Positions 17,268 to 29,814 are shown, counted from the stretch's first letter. The stretch: 39,537 nt of DNA from Nitrospirota bacterium (GCA_016222905.1 JACRPZ010000066.1:1-39537); one strand, 5' to 3'. Notes: a model not told the origin generated them from the sequence alone. Numbers and translations: made by a program.

Positions 17268-18886
17268 TTTATTCGACCTGTTGAATTCTTTAATCGGACT
17301 TGAACCGAGTCACGGCAATATCCTACAAGTCCTGTTCTCTTTGATTCCGGATCGATTATCTCGGCCATATCAAAGCCGAAGTCTCCATGTTTGAATGATG
17401 CTAACATTCGGCTTCCGTCGGCTTTTTCGCCGAGTGTTATTATTTCTTCAACGCCGTCTTTATCAACATCGCATACGGCAAAATCAATAAAAGGGAGTCC
17501 GAGTCGTGTTCCGAACCAGACTGGGTATATAGCGCCATTAGATCTTCCATACACGTAGAGCCTGTTTGCGATAGTCTTGTCAAACCGGGTTGTCTTACGA
17601 GTACCGACACATAGTTTCCGGATACTATCGCCATCAAGGTTACATGAATAAATCCTCCAGGGGTTGTGTTCGATATGAGAATCTATGTGAGGCTCACCCA
17701 GCTTTCCTGTTGACATATTAAAATCTGCGAATCCGAGCCTTCCTTCCTTTTTCCCTTTCAATATGAAGTATATTGTGCTTCCTTGTGAGTCTGAGATAAA
17801 GGCCGCGTCAATGATTGACTGAGATTTAAACGGTATGGTAATTGAATCTACCTTGTTGCCCATCAGGTCTTCGGTGCTTATCTTGTTACGATAGACAGCC
17901 ATCTTAAAACCACCGGTTTTGTATTCCTTTATAGGAAACTGAAATGACTGAAGATGGTTTCCATTCATATTAGTTCCTCTTAGTCTTGCATTAATCTGCT
18001 CTGCTTCTTTTGCTCCAGCCTGTGAAGGGCCGTTTCCCTTGTCAATAATAGGGATGAAGCGCGGTGAAGTGATACGCCCGTTTTCGATCTTGCACTTAAA
18101 TAAAGCTGCTTTCGATTGTTCCTCTGAGCGGTTATCAAAAAGGAAGTTCCCAAGGCTGTAGACTATCAAGCCGTCCTTGTAACGCTCCGTCTCCTGCAAG
18201 ACATGAGGGTGGTGGCCGATGACAAGAGTCGCTCCTGAATCAATGGCGGCATGCGCAAGAGTACGCTGTCTGTCATCCGGTCTTGCTTCAAGTTCTCTGC
18301 CCCAGTGAAAGGAGACTATTACCACATCAACAAGGTCTCTGATGGATTCCACGTCTGCTTTAACAGAGACTGGATCTGCAAGGGCCAATTTTTTGCAAGT
18401 CGAATGCGCTGTATTCAAGACATCAGTATATGCAAGGATACCAACTCTTACCCCTTTTTTTTCCATAAAAAGCGGTTTATCAGAAACACCTGCATATTTT
18501 ATGGCGGACTTGTCAAGCGCTGAAAAGGTTTCTTCAAAGCCTTCTGGACCGAAATCGCATGTGTGATTATTTGCAACGACTGCAACATTGAAGCCTGCCT
18601 TACTAAGGCCTCTAAGGAATTCAGGCTCACCCCGAAATCTGTATTTCCCCGTCCCCGGACGCCATTCCGAAGAAAGGGAGGACTCAAAATTGAAGATCGC
18701 AAGATCGCTCTTTTGTATAAGAACTCCAACATTTCTTAGTGGCCAATAAGGTCCGTTCGACTCAATGGCGCGTCTGACCCCTCTGTCGAGTAGCACGTCT
18801 CCCGCGGCGACAAAATCGAGGGCAAGGACGTTGGAGGCCAGCAACAACAAAGAAAGCGCACCAACGAGACCTTGTTGAAAGATCAT
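17249..18886 (-). CDS. Exported CapA-like metallophosphatase-fold protein
   Basis: A 545-residue protein with a signal peptide (MIFQQGLVGA then a Leu-rich core). The CapA/PgsA fold (about residues 24-330) shows AAGDVLLDR, FNFESSLS, VANNHTCDFGPEG, SFHWGRE and GHHPHVLQ, the usual metal-site signatures. In known systems CapA is needed for poly-gamma-glutamate export or anchoring, but most homologues are unassigned. The C-terminal half looks like a beta-propeller of FG-GAP/VCBS type (CDVDKDGVEEIITLG). I start at 18886, since it gives a signal peptide directly before the domain; the upstream extension to 19144 would lie inside the DUF3160 gene. It follows that gene by 13 nt. Confidence 0.82.
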   Translation of the reverse strand: MIFQQGLVGALSLLLLASNVLALDFVAAGDVLLDRGVRRAIESNGPYWPLRNVGVLIQKSDLAIFNFESSLSSEWRPGTGKYRFRGEPEFLRGLSKAGFNVAVVANNHTCDFGPEGFEETFSALDKSAIKYAGVSDKPLFMEKKGVRVGILAYTDVLNTAHSTCKKLALADPVSVKADVESIRDLVDVVIVSFHWGRELEARPDDRQRTLAHAAIDSGATLVIGHHPHVLQETERYKDGLIVYSLGNFLFDNRSEEQSKAALFKCKIENGRITSPRFIPIIDKGNGPSQAGAKEAEQINARLRGTNMNGNHLQSFQFPIKEYKTGGFKMAVYRNKISTEDLMGNKVDSITIPFKSQSIIDAAFISDSQGSTIYFILKGKKEGRLGFADFNMSTGKLGEPHIDSHIEHNPWRIYSCNLDGDSIRKLCVGTRKTTRFDKTIANRLYVYGRSNGAIYPVWFGTRLGLPFIDFAVCDVDKDGVEEIITLGEKADGSRMLASFKHGDFGFDMAEIIDPESKRTGLVGYCRDSVQVRLKNSTGRINYSGSL

Positions 18887-18899
18887 GACGTATAATGCC

Positions 18900-21350
18900 T
18901 CAATAATATATTTGCTTCCAGCCTGGGGGATCTGACCATTCTTCTCTGTAGGAATCGTTGGGGCCAGCTGCTGGCAATGCTGAGGAAAAAATGTTTGTCC
19001 ATTCCGGTGCGGCTGGAATGTTTTTCCCGCTGATAAGAATGTCCTGCCATTTTTCATCTGTGAGCCTATCTGATGCAGGCTGGCGGAATTCGTAATAGGT
19101 AAACACAGCACCGCGCGTAAGCCTGTATAAGCCGCCTTCTTCAACCGCCACGTATATCTCGTTTGCCCATCCTACCGCCTCCTCAAGCACATTGTGTTCA
19201 CCTATGTAATATGCCGTATGCACGTCGGCAACAATAGGTATACGCTTTTCATAATCATTCATTTCCCCCCACTCTATCTCGCTGTTGTAAACCATAACCA
19301 GTATACGCAGTGTCAGTTGCTCAAGCTCTCCGCCAAAACCAATGATTCGCGCATATTCTTTAGTTGTCCTTTCTATGCCTTTGTTTTCTTTATCTACAAT
19401 CCCTTTTAAAAATAAAACCATTTCCCTAAAGATAGAAAAATCCTCCTTAATGCCTTTTTCCATAAGTCCACTTGATTCCAATACTTTTTCCGAAAGGTCA
19501 ATTGTGGTAATAAGTCTTTTAAAAAACTCCGCATTTGGTTCAACATATCCCCTCGGCGGCTCTGGGAACCAAACCCAATGCTCTTCGCCTCCTTCACCAG
19601 CCTCTGCGGCAATCATTGATTGCTTTGCGTAAAGTATTGTGTTATGACGCAGCTCTGTCCAGCTTGCAAGTGAGGTATTCAGAGACTTTGCCTCCCATCC
19701 GTTACCTTTGAAAAAAAATTGCATGTTCCCCTCTTTATGAGCTTCAAACAGAGACTTTAAAGACCAGAGCCATGACATATAAAGATTCTTCTTCCACCCG
19801 GCCTCATCAATATGTCCGAATTCAGATTTCAGCTTTTCGAGTTCCTTCGGATACTCAGGAAAGCCCTTTTGCCAGTCTGCTTTGTAGTTATTGAGCATGA
19901 GAGATTCAGATAAGCGGTTTCCCAAAGCAGCCATTACGTCGAGCCCTTTTGGAAAAAGGCGTGATTCTGTCACAAGCCGCTGCATTATCTCGGAATCAGG
20001 GATATATCTTTGTCCCATAAGCTTGAATATCGCCCCCTGCTCTTTTTTATTGTTAGCAGCGTCAACATAAATATGTTTGATCCTGGTTTTTGATTTATAT
20101 TTATCCTTTGCTATCTTAATGAATATCTTTAATTTCTCTTTATCGGAATAGTTGCTCTCTCTACCGAAGGCCTCTTCTGCCATATTATTTAAGTCCATAG
20201 GGTCGAGGTCATCGGATGAACCGGCATAAAAAGCAGTTATAGTATAAATGTCGCGCCAGAGGTCAATTAATTTTGCCTCAAACAGTATGTCCTTGACCAT
20301 TAGGGCTGTTAACGCTGTTTGTTCAAAACCATCTCTTATATGAAGCGGATAAAGACCGTACCAGAGGGCCGCTTTGAAGTAAGACTTAAGGGCGTCGGAC
20401 CTCGTATAGTGGCCTCGGGGAACGAATTGCGTGTAATCAACCCAGAGGTCTTTATTGTCAGGGTCTTCGTATGCGGCATTGTCAGCCGCAAGTATCGCCG
20501 GAGGTAATAATAAGGCGTGAGCTTCAATCCTTGCAATCTCTTCGCCAACGATGCCCTTTATGTCATTGTGAAGTTTCTTGCTGTCGCCGCTCAGGAGGAC
20601 ATAAGGGACTGAGAAATATGCAAGAGACTCCTTGGCTGACTTCTTTTTTGACAGGTCAGTCCCGCTCGTTTCATACTTCTTCCTTGCGATTTTCATCGCT
20701 GCTTCTGTGAGTTTTAAAAGGTCAGTCCGAAGCTTGCCCTCCTCCGCCCGTCTTAAGGTGTTGTCGAAGAGTATAGAGTATATCTGAAGTAGACTGTCGG
20801 TAGTTATAAAACTCGGAACTTTGTCATAATCATTCTGTTCATAGACGTGGTATAACTGTTCGTGTTTTGCCGGCGTGACGACGAAGCCGTTTCTCTTTAT
20901 AAGCCTCATCTGGTCTTCGTTAAAAGAACCATATTGAAAGAGGTTAGAAATGCAGCCTTCGTCAAGCAACGGCTGAGAGGTTTCGGTTATACAAGCAGCT
21001 TTAAGTTCACCGATCCTTTTATTGATAAGATTAATATTTCTGATCTCAGCTTTAGTCAGCCTTGAGTCTGCATAATCTCTGTCCGGCTTAAAGCCTTTTT
21101 TTAGGAAGTAGGCGTGCAGTTCGTAGGTTCTAAAGGACTTGCCGTGCCGGGCATATATCTCATTTTTCAGAAGCCATAGGTCACGCAACGATAAGCCGCT
21201 GAGCATGGAGGGGAAAAGAGGGTTCTTAGTATCTATAGTAACGGATGTTTGTTCCGATAGCACCTTGGCTGCACACTCCAATGGCCAACCATCCGATAAA
21301 ATAAATCCGCAGGCAATGATAAGAAATAAGACTCTAAATCTAAATAACAT
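18900..21350 (-). CDS. Exported YARHG-DUF3160 protein
   Basis: An 816-residue exported protein. A signal peptide (residues about 1-28) is followed by a YARHG module (about 55-105: LKNEIYARHGKSFRTYEL, then YFLKKGFKPDRDYADSRLT), thought to be an extracellular small domain. The rest is DUF3160, seen in VPSFITTDSLLQIYSILFDN, PRGHYTRSDALKSYFKAALW and the C-terminal VADVHTAYYIGEHNVLEEAVG. Its function is unknown. Translation signals are very strong: AGGAGGTGAT, the full anti-16S complement, ends directly before the ATG. It lies 28 nt after queD and 13 nt before the CapA-like gene, so the two exported proteins are probably made together. Confidence 0.88.
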   Translation of the reverse strand: MLFRFRVLFLIIACGFILSDGWPLECAAKVLSEQTSVTIDTKNPLFPSMLSGLSLRDLWLLKNEIYARHGKSFRTYELHAYFLKKGFKPDRDYADSRLTKAEIRNINLINKRIGELKAACITETSQPLLDEGCISNLFQYGSFNEDQMRLIKRNGFVVTPAKHEQLYHVYEQNDYDKVPSFITTDSLLQIYSILFDNTLRRAEEGKLRTDLLKLTEAAMKIARKKYETSGTDLSKKKSAKESLAYFSVPYVLLSGDSKKLHNDIKGIVGEEIARIEAHALLLPPAILAADNAAYEDPDNKDLWVDYTQFVPRGHYTRSDALKSYFKAALWYGLYPLHIRDGFEQTALTALMVKDILFEAKLIDLWRDIYTITAFYAGSSDDLDPMDLNNMAEEAFGRESNYSDKEKLKIFIKIAKDKYKSKTRIKHIYVDAANNKKEQGAIFKLMGQRYIPDSEIMQRLVTESRLFPKGLDVMAALGNRLSESLMLNNYKADWQKGFPEYPKELEKLKSEFGHIDEAGWKKNLYMSWLWSLKSLFEAHKEGNMQFFFKGNGWEAKSLNTSLASWTELRHNTILYAKQSMIAAEAGEGGEEHWVWFPEPPRGYVEPNAEFFKRLITTIDLSEKVLESSGLMEKGIKEDFSIFREMVLFLKGIVDKENKGIERTTKEYARIIGFGGELEQLTLRILVMVYNSEIEWGEMNDYEKRIPIVADVHTAYYIGEHNVLEEAVGWANEIYVAVEEGGLYRLTRGAVFTYYEFRQPASDRLTDEKWQDILISGKNIPAAPEWTNIFSSALPAAGPNDSYREEWSDPPGWKQIYY

Positions 21351-21360
21351 ATCACCTCCT
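21351..21360 (-). promoter_or_regulatory. Full-length Shine-Dalgarno sequence of the DUF3160 gene
   Basis: AGGAGGTGAT on the minus strand matches the whole anti-Shine-Dalgarno tail of 16S rRNA and abuts the ATG at 21350. It confirms the start and suggests high translation. The spacing from AGGAGG to ATG is only 4 nt. Confidence 0.75.
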
Positions 21361-21378
21361 ATAATCTGCCTTCACTCT

Positions 21379-21747
21379 CTATTCATAATATGTAGTGGAT
21401 GCTGTGTCGGATTCCCATACCGTAACAGCGGAAATGACCACATCATTATTGGTGATCTTCTTTTTGAGCAGATCATATAGCCACTTTGCGATATTCTCTG
21501 AAGACGGATTGATCTCAGTAAATGGAAAGACATCATTCAAGAAGGAATGGTCAAGCACTGATAAAGCTTCATTAGTCAGCTTCTTCAACTCATGAAAATC
21601 TATTGCTATCCCTATGTCATTCAGCTTTCCTGAAGAGACTGAAACCTGGACTCTCCAATTATGCCCGTGCAGATTTTCACATTTTCCCTTATATCCCCTA
21701 AGCTGATGCGCTGCAGAAAACTGAGTCTCTATCATAAGTTCAAACAT
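21379..21747 (-). CDS. queD: 6-carboxy-tetrahydropterin synthase (QueD/PTPS family)
   Basis: Converts dihydroneopterin triphosphate to 6-carboxy-tetrahydropterin, an early step of queuosine synthesis. The zinc ligands are H14, H27 and H29 and the catalytic Cys is C23 in KCENLHGHNW. Asp and His of the catalytic relay are in VLDHSFLND near residue 90, and the terminal ITVWES-type Glu is seen as VTVWESDTA. Length (122 aa) is normal. No other queuosine gene (queC, queE, queF) is in the window. It could be a relaxed PTPS family member with another role, but all QueD signature residues are there. Confidence 0.92.
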   Translation of the reverse strand: MFELMIETQFSAAHQLRGYKGKCENLHGHNWRVQVSVSSGKLNDIGIAIDFHELKKLTNEALSVLDHSFLNDVFPFTEINPSSENIAKWLYDLLKKKITNNDVVISAVTVWESDTASTTYYE

Positions 21748-21792
21748 TTCAGACGGTATCCTTTCTGTGTATATGATTTATATAATCTCTTT

Positions 21793-21928
21793 CGGGGTTC
21801 AATTCCCCGCAGCTTGCTACGTATTTCTGTGTTATTATTTCTGACTATGCTCGCTTGGGGAATACAGGGAGTCAGAATTCAGGAGAACTGCTGAGACTTG
21901 TGTGCTATTCTGTATTCCGAATTCCCCA
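21793..21928. repeat. Decayed palindromic repeat element between GH57 and queD genes
   Basis: A perfect hairpin CGGGG-TTCAATT-CCCCG at 21793-21809 is followed by CAGCTTGCTACG. About 50 nt further, arms TGGGGAATACAG (21856-21867) and CTGTATTCCGAATTCCCCA (21910-21928) are inverted copies apart from a 7-nt insertion. The 188-nt gap has no open frame and no T-run. The hairpin resembles a tRNA T-arm, but acceptor and other arms are missing. Words of the kind CCCCGCAGCTTGCT are, as I recall, typical of REP-type palindromes mobilised by Y1 transposases. Confidence 0.5.
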
Positions 21929-21935
21929 TCATAGG

Positions 21936-24119
21936 TTACTGCCACATTATATCCTCAAAACTCTCTCCCGGCACTTCAAATGAAATATACCCTCTGGGCG
22001 GCCATTTTTCAAGTGTATCATTTCCCTTCATTACGGACAGGAAAAAGGCAACCTCATCGCTTTCGGAAGCATAAAGATCAGAAAAAGGAATTGCGGCTTC
22101 AAGTATATTATTTATCGCAACGGTCTTTAACGAATGAATGAACCGCCATTCATCATCAACCTTCTTAAATACGGCTGCCTCTATCTCGCCGATTGACTTG
22201 ATCTCAACTTTGATATGAGAGGGCTTTAGAAATTGAAATGAGAATGTCATATCACCGGATATCTGAATCAGCGGGAGACCAGCGTCAAGCCTAAGGTACA
22301 GGTTCTCCTTGTCGAAACCGTAGAAGAGCCTCGATATAAGTCCCTCTGCCTTGTGCATTGCCCCGCCTTTAAGCTCAGCTTCCATGCATGCGGCATGCAT
22401 CCATTCATAATAGCCGCTGACTTCACCGTCTATCTCAGGAGTTATAAAACCTCTCACCTGCGTCATGGGCTGCGCCTTCATGTAATCTTTCAGTACGGGA
22501 AGATGCAGCCTTGCCGGAATATCCCTCCCAATTGTTTTATAAACATTCATAAGATTATTCCTGAATAGCTCGTCGAATACCTCAGGAGTATCCGTGGTAT
22601 GATCATCGCCATACCACCAGCACCAGTCGCTTCCCTCAGCAGCATATATGGAATCCCAGGCTTCCTTTAAATCAGCCTCAGGATTTGCCCTGCTGTGTTC
22701 AGAGAGAACATTCCTGGCTTCGCCGAGCATATCCCAGGCAAGATTGTCTTCCTCATGCCCTATCCATACGCCGAAATTGCTGTTGATCCATGAGCCTGAG
22801 TAGAGATTTTCAATCTTTAATTCAGAGGAGTATTGCTCCATATATTCGGTAAAAGTAACCGATTTAATGCCCTCCTCCATGCTCAGCCTCTCATAAAGAT
22901 AAAGAAGAAAATCCCTTCCGTCATTCCGGTAGTACTCCCACGGATTCTCGCCGTCCAGAATGATCGATACAAGAAAAGGCCCGTCTCCATGAAGCGAAGA
23001 TTTTATTTTATAAAGCCTCTCTATAAGATCATTTACAGCGCTCCTCGCATCGCGTCTGTAGTACACAAAGCCTATAAGATCCGAGAGAACACGGTCTCTG
23101 AAGACGATCTTCAACCCGTTGCTGAGCGAATAGGGTTTATAAAGCGCCTGTCTCCCGTCTTTAGCCCCTGCGTAATCGCGCAGTGAGGTATTCAGCGATT
23201 TCTCAAGGATGCCCTCGTCAGTCGCGATCCATTTAATCCCTTCAGCCTTGATTATGTCAATAATCTCCTGACTGACAGAGCCCTCGGAAGGCCACATGCC
23301 TGACGGTTTAGAACCGAAGAGGCTCTCATGATACTCAACAGCCATTCTGACCTGCCTCTTAACATCTTCAGGATGCGAAAATGAGTTATGAGGCATATTT
23401 ACTCCCGGCATGGCTCTCCTCGCAGAGTTTGTATCATAAAGAAGCGGCAGTATCGGGTGATAAAACGGCGATGTGGTTATATCAATCTGTCCCGTTGCTT
23501 TCATTCTCTTGTACTCAGGGATGATAAGCGAGAGCGTCTCTATCTGTTTTTTGAGAAGCCGTTCTTTTTCATCTTCCGTGTAATCTCTCCCCTTCTTAAT
23601 AAGCTCTTTAATGAGCGGCTCCATCTCAACAAATATGGGATCAAACCAGCAGAGATTAAAGAAGACCTGAAGATCAAGGTAATCCTGCGTTGAAAAGTAT
23701 CTGACAGTCTTTCTTATATCCTCTTTTAAGACAGCCTCACCTCTTCTGCTCAACAGTTCGTAATACCTTGGCAAAGGCTTTATCATATTTTCGTGATTAG
23801 CGGAGAAGAAGTTTGAAAGGATAAATATCTTCTGCCCGTCATTGAGTTCGCTTGCAGGAACCTTGCTCACTTCAAGATATTCGTCTGAAGCATCATTGTC
23901 AATATAGTCTGTGATCTGTTTTAAGAGTGAAGGAACCAGGTTAAATGTCTGATGTATATCGGGGAAGTCTTTTAAGATCGCTGCGGTATCATAATAATCT
24001 TTCAGACCGTGCAGTCTTACCCACGGCAGCCTGTAACGTCCTGTAAAAGGGTCTTTATAGTACGGCTGGTGCATGTGCCACAGTACCGATACAAAAAGGG
24101 GGTTATTGCCCTTCTTCAT
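21936..24119 (-). CDS. Glycoside hydrolase family 57 protein
   Basis: A 727-residue GH57 enzyme, a family of retaining alpha-glucan hydrolases and branching enzymes. The N-terminal HMHQPY motif (15-20) is conserved. The catalytic nucleophile should be E279 in GMWPSEGS, and the general acid D389 in ILDGENPWEYY. The barrel is followed by the helical region and a C-terminal beta domain (about 560-727). No signal peptide, so it is likely cytoplasmic and acts on glycogen or maltodextrins; whether it is an amylase, amylopullulanase or another type cannot be read from the sequence. Its start overlaps the end of ftsB by 17 nt. Confidence 0.9.
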   Translation of the reverse strand: MKKGNNPLFVSVLWHMHQPYYKDPFTGRYRLPWVRLHGLKDYYDTAAILKDFPDIHQTFNLVPSLLKQITDYIDNDASDEYLEVSKVPASELNDGQKIFILSNFFSANHENMIKPLPRYYELLSRRGEAVLKEDIRKTVRYFSTQDYLDLQVFFNLCWFDPIFVEMEPLIKELIKKGRDYTEDEKERLLKKQIETLSLIIPEYKRMKATGQIDITTSPFYHPILPLLYDTNSARRAMPGVNMPHNSFSHPEDVKRQVRMAVEYHESLFGSKPSGMWPSEGSVSQEIIDIIKAEGIKWIATDEGILEKSLNTSLRDYAGAKDGRQALYKPYSLSNGLKIVFRDRVLSDLIGFVYYRRDARSAVNDLIERLYKIKSSLHGDGPFLVSIILDGENPWEYYRNDGRDFLLYLYERLSMEEGIKSVTFTEYMEQYSSELKIENLYSGSWINSNFGVWIGHEEDNLAWDMLGEARNVLSEHSRANPEADLKEAWDSIYAAEGSDWCWWYGDDHTTDTPEVFDELFRNNLMNVYKTIGRDIPARLHLPVLKDYMKAQPMTQVRGFITPEIDGEVSGYYEWMHAACMEAELKGGAMHKAEGLISRLFYGFDKENLYLRLDAGLPLIQISGDMTFSFQFLKPSHIKVEIKSIGEIEAAVFKKVDDEWRFIHSLKTVAINNILEAAIPFSDLYASESDEVAFFLSVMKGNDTLEKWPPRGYISFEVPGESFEDIMWQ

Positions 24120-24423
24120 ACTTATAGATCAACTCCCCTTCTCTGGTAAGGCCATGCTCCCTTGCAAGCTCCTCGATCAAATCAGGATCTTTCTTGAGGC
24201 TTTCAATCTGACTGTCAATTTCTTTGTTCTGTTCTTCTATTTTCCTGTTTTCAGCCAATATGCTGTTAACTGTAGCTTTAAGTTCCAAATATCTCAGTAG
24301 GCCGCTGTCGCCAAAAACAAGGCTCAGGGATATATAAACAAAGAAGAGTATCCCGAGCGTTAAGAATACGAGTCCCGTCATTTTCCTTCTCTGTTTTACC
24401 CGCTGTTTTCTGATATTACGCAT
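24103..24423 (-). CDS. ftsB: FtsB/DivIC-like septum formation initiator
   Basis: A 106-residue bitopic membrane protein. A basic N-terminus (MRNIRKQRVKQRRK) precedes one transmembrane helix (about 16-36), then a coiled coil (about 45-80: ENRKIEEQNKEIDSQIESLK) and the conserved end segment DPDLIEELAREHGLTREGE. This matches FtsB/DivIC, which joins FtsL and FtsQ in the divisome and couples septal peptidoglycan synthesis to division. Its place directly after eno (14-nt gap) is the same as in E. coli and many other proteobacteria, supporting the assignment. The end overlaps the GH57 gene. Confidence 0.9.
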   Translation of the reverse strand: MRNIRKQRVKQRRKMTGLVFLTLGILFFVYISLSLVFGDSGLLRYLELKATVNSILAENRKIEEQNKEIDSQIESLKKDPDLIEELAREHGLTREGELIYKYEEGQ

Positions 24424-24437
24424 AAAGTGACGTTCTA

Positions 24438-25712
<1,275 letters not shown>

Positions 25713-25734
25713 TTAATCCTCCGTATAACAGATT

Positions 25735-28183
<2,449 letters not shown>

Positions 28184-28232
28184 ATATTACTCTACAACAG
28201 GCAGGCTTTTACTTCAAGAAGAAAAATCTGAT

Positions 28233-28238
28233 ATTATA
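28233..28238 (-). promoter_or_regulatory. Candidate -10 box of the kdsB operon
   Basis: TATAAT on the minus strand, 49 nt before the kdsB ATG, within the 98-nt gap to the divergent PP-loop gene. The -35 region is unclear (GATTTG at a 17-nt spacer). The same AT stretch reads TATTAT on the plus strand, so it could also serve the divergent gene. Confidence 0.35.
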
Positions 28239-28281
28239 AGTACAATTCTGAATTTCAAATCCAAAATACAATGGTTATACT

Positions 28282-29328
28282 ATGGCAAAGGCAATAGCGC
28301 TTTTTTCCGGAGGTCTTGACAGCACGCTCGCAATCCTCGCTCTATTAAAACAGGGCGTTGACGTTACCGCAATAACATTTCTAAACAACTTCGGCTGCAA
28401 TATTGGGGATAAATCTTCCTGCTCAAAAGACCCATTCTCCGCTTCAATAAAATTCGGCTTTCAGGTGAAACTCGCCCATCTGTCCGGCAGTTTTATTGAG
28501 ATAGTCAAAAATCCTAAATTCGGTCATGGCAGAAACATGAACCCATGCATAGACTGCAGGATACTCATGCTGAAAGAGGCTAAAGAGATGATGCGCATGA
28601 CCGGCGCTGATTTCCTGATTACAGGCGAAGTCCTCGGCCAGCGGCCCATGAGTCAGAGAAGGGACACCTTCCCTCTAATAGACAGGGAAGCAGATGTTGC
28701 CGGATATGTTCTAAGACCGCTCAGCGCCAAACATATGAAACCCACTATTCCTGAAGAAAAAGGCATTGTGAACAGGGAACTGCTTTATGACTTTTCCGGA
28801 CGTTCAAGAAAGCCGCAGATGGCGCTTGCAAAAGAGTTCGGGCTTACTGACTATGCGGCGCCTGCAGGCGGATGCCTTCTCACCGACCCGATTTATGCAT
28901 ACAGGCTTAAGGAACTGCTGAAACACTGCAATAACCCTGACTACACGGACATAAACCTCTTAAGGCTGGGCAGGCACTTTAGACTCGCTGACAGATGCAA
29001 AGTCATAGTAGGCAGAGATAGCGAGGAGAATCAGGAGATGCTCTCAATAGCAGGAGCAGAAGACTGGAAGATGAAGGTCATCGCTTATGGAAGTCCCATA
29101 ACTGTTATCAGGGGAAATTTTGATAATGAAGCGCTCAGTCTTGCCGCATCATTATGCGCAAGATATTCTGACGGAAAGCACCTGCCTGAGATTGATGTAA
29201 CGGTCTTTAGAAATGACGAGCACTTCATCTTAAAAGCAAAACCCGCAGACAATAAAACCATCGAGTTCTACAGAATTGAGAAGAAAACTGCTGATACGTG
29301 TCACGTTTCAGAACTGTTGAAAAACTAA
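28282..29328 (+). CDS. PP-loop ATPase, putative tRNA/thiolation enzyme
   Basis: A 348-residue protein with an N-terminal PP-loop (SGGLDS, 9-14) of the ThiI/MnmA type. C89-x2-C92 (NPCIDCRI) and C198 (AGGCLLTDP) form a CxxC-plus-Cys set. In TtcA and TtuA a similar set binds a [4Fe-4S] cluster used for tRNA thiolation, so a sulfur-transfer role is plausible. The C-terminal part (about 205-348) is an added domain with RLGRHFRL and a beta-rich end; I do not recognise it with certainty. Such proteins are often annotated as thiouridylase or thiamine biosynthesis-like. It is a single gene divergent from kdsB, with no gene of its pathway nearby. Confidence 0.75.
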   Translation: MAKAIALFSGGLDSTLAILALLKQGVDVTAITFLNNFGCNIGDKSSCSKDPFSASIKFGFQVKLAHLSGSFIEIVKNPKFGHGRNMNPCIDCRILMLKEAKEMMRMTGADFLITGEVLGQRPMSQRRDTFPLIDREADVAGYVLRPLSAKHMKPTIPEEKGIVNRELLYDFSGRSRKPQMALAKEFGLTDYAAPAGGCLLTDPIYAYRLKELLKHCNNPDYTDINLLRLGRHFRLADRCKVIVGRDSEENQEMLSIAGAEDWKMKVIAYGSPITVIRGNFDNEALSLAASLCARYSDGKHLPEIDVTVFRNDEHFILKAKPADNKTIEFYRIEKKTADTCHVSELLKN

Positions 29329-29415
29329 GTCTCTGCGAGACAATCTTCATCGCTGAATAGTTTTTCCCCGTTTCAGGAATCAAACCTGCTTGACGTTATT
29401 GAAGGTGGACTCTGC

Positions 29416-29769
29416 TCAGCGCTTTTTTGCGTATTCGATAGAAACATCATAAACAATATCTGAATGGTCAGAGGATTCACAACTTAGATCTCCTTTAGCC
29501 GTTTCTTTGCGGTTTCTGACCATTGTGGTTATAACCTGATTCAGATCGAACCCGCCGTCAATGCAGTCCCTGTTCAAACAGGCCACTTTGAAAAAAGCAG
29601 AACTGCCGGGAGAAAAATTAAGGGTTCGAGCCAAGGCTTTTATGCCCTTCTGATTGTACATCATGTTAACCACAATGCTTGCAACCTCGGGGAAATGCGC
29701 AGATACAAAACCTGCGTCAGTTCTCTGCTGGATCATTTCTCTTCTTGCGGTATTCTTTTTGTTATTCAT
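29416..29769 (-). CDS. Hypothetical protein downstream of cspA
   Basis: A 117-residue soluble protein with no recognised domain. The N-terminus is polar and basic (MNNKKNTARREMIQQR). The core contains ARTLNFSPGSSAFFKVACLNRDC with two cysteines five residues apart, plus a third Cys near residue 98. A strong GGAGGA ribosome-binding site precedes the ATG. It follows cspA on the same strand, but the hairpin at 29784-29814 sits immediately upstream of its ribosome-binding site, so it is probably expressed by read-through from cspA or from a promoter inside cspA. Confidence 0.7.
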   Translation of the reverse strand: MNNKKNTARREMIQQRTDAGFVSAHFPEVASIVVNMMYNQKGIKALARTLNFSPGSSAFFKVACLNRDCIDGGFDLNQVITTMVRNRKETAKGDLSCESSDHSDIVYDVSIEYAKKR

Positions 29770-29783
29770 GTTCCTCCAAAATT

Positions 29784-29814
29784 AAAAGACTCCCACATGA
29801 AGTGGGAGTCTTTT
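29784..29814 (-). terminator. Hairpin terminator/attenuator after cspA
   Basis: A perfect 13-bp stem (AAAAGACTCCCAC and GTGGGAGTCTTTT) with a 5-nt loop. On the minus strand it ends in TTTT then AATTTT. It starts 10 nt after the cspA stop codon and ends about 5 nt before the ribosome-binding site of the next gene, so it can act as terminator of cspA and as a block to its downstream neighbour. The T-run at both ends could make it work in both directions. Confidence 0.88.

Noticed and set aside
18887-19144. N-terminal extension of the CapA-like protein to 631 residues.
   Set aside because: It lies inside the DUF3160 gene, has no signal peptide at its start and the start at 18886 gives a proper one.
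21793-21821. A tRNA gene at the T-arm-like hairpin.
   Set aside because: No acceptor stem, D-arm or anticodon arm can be built around it.
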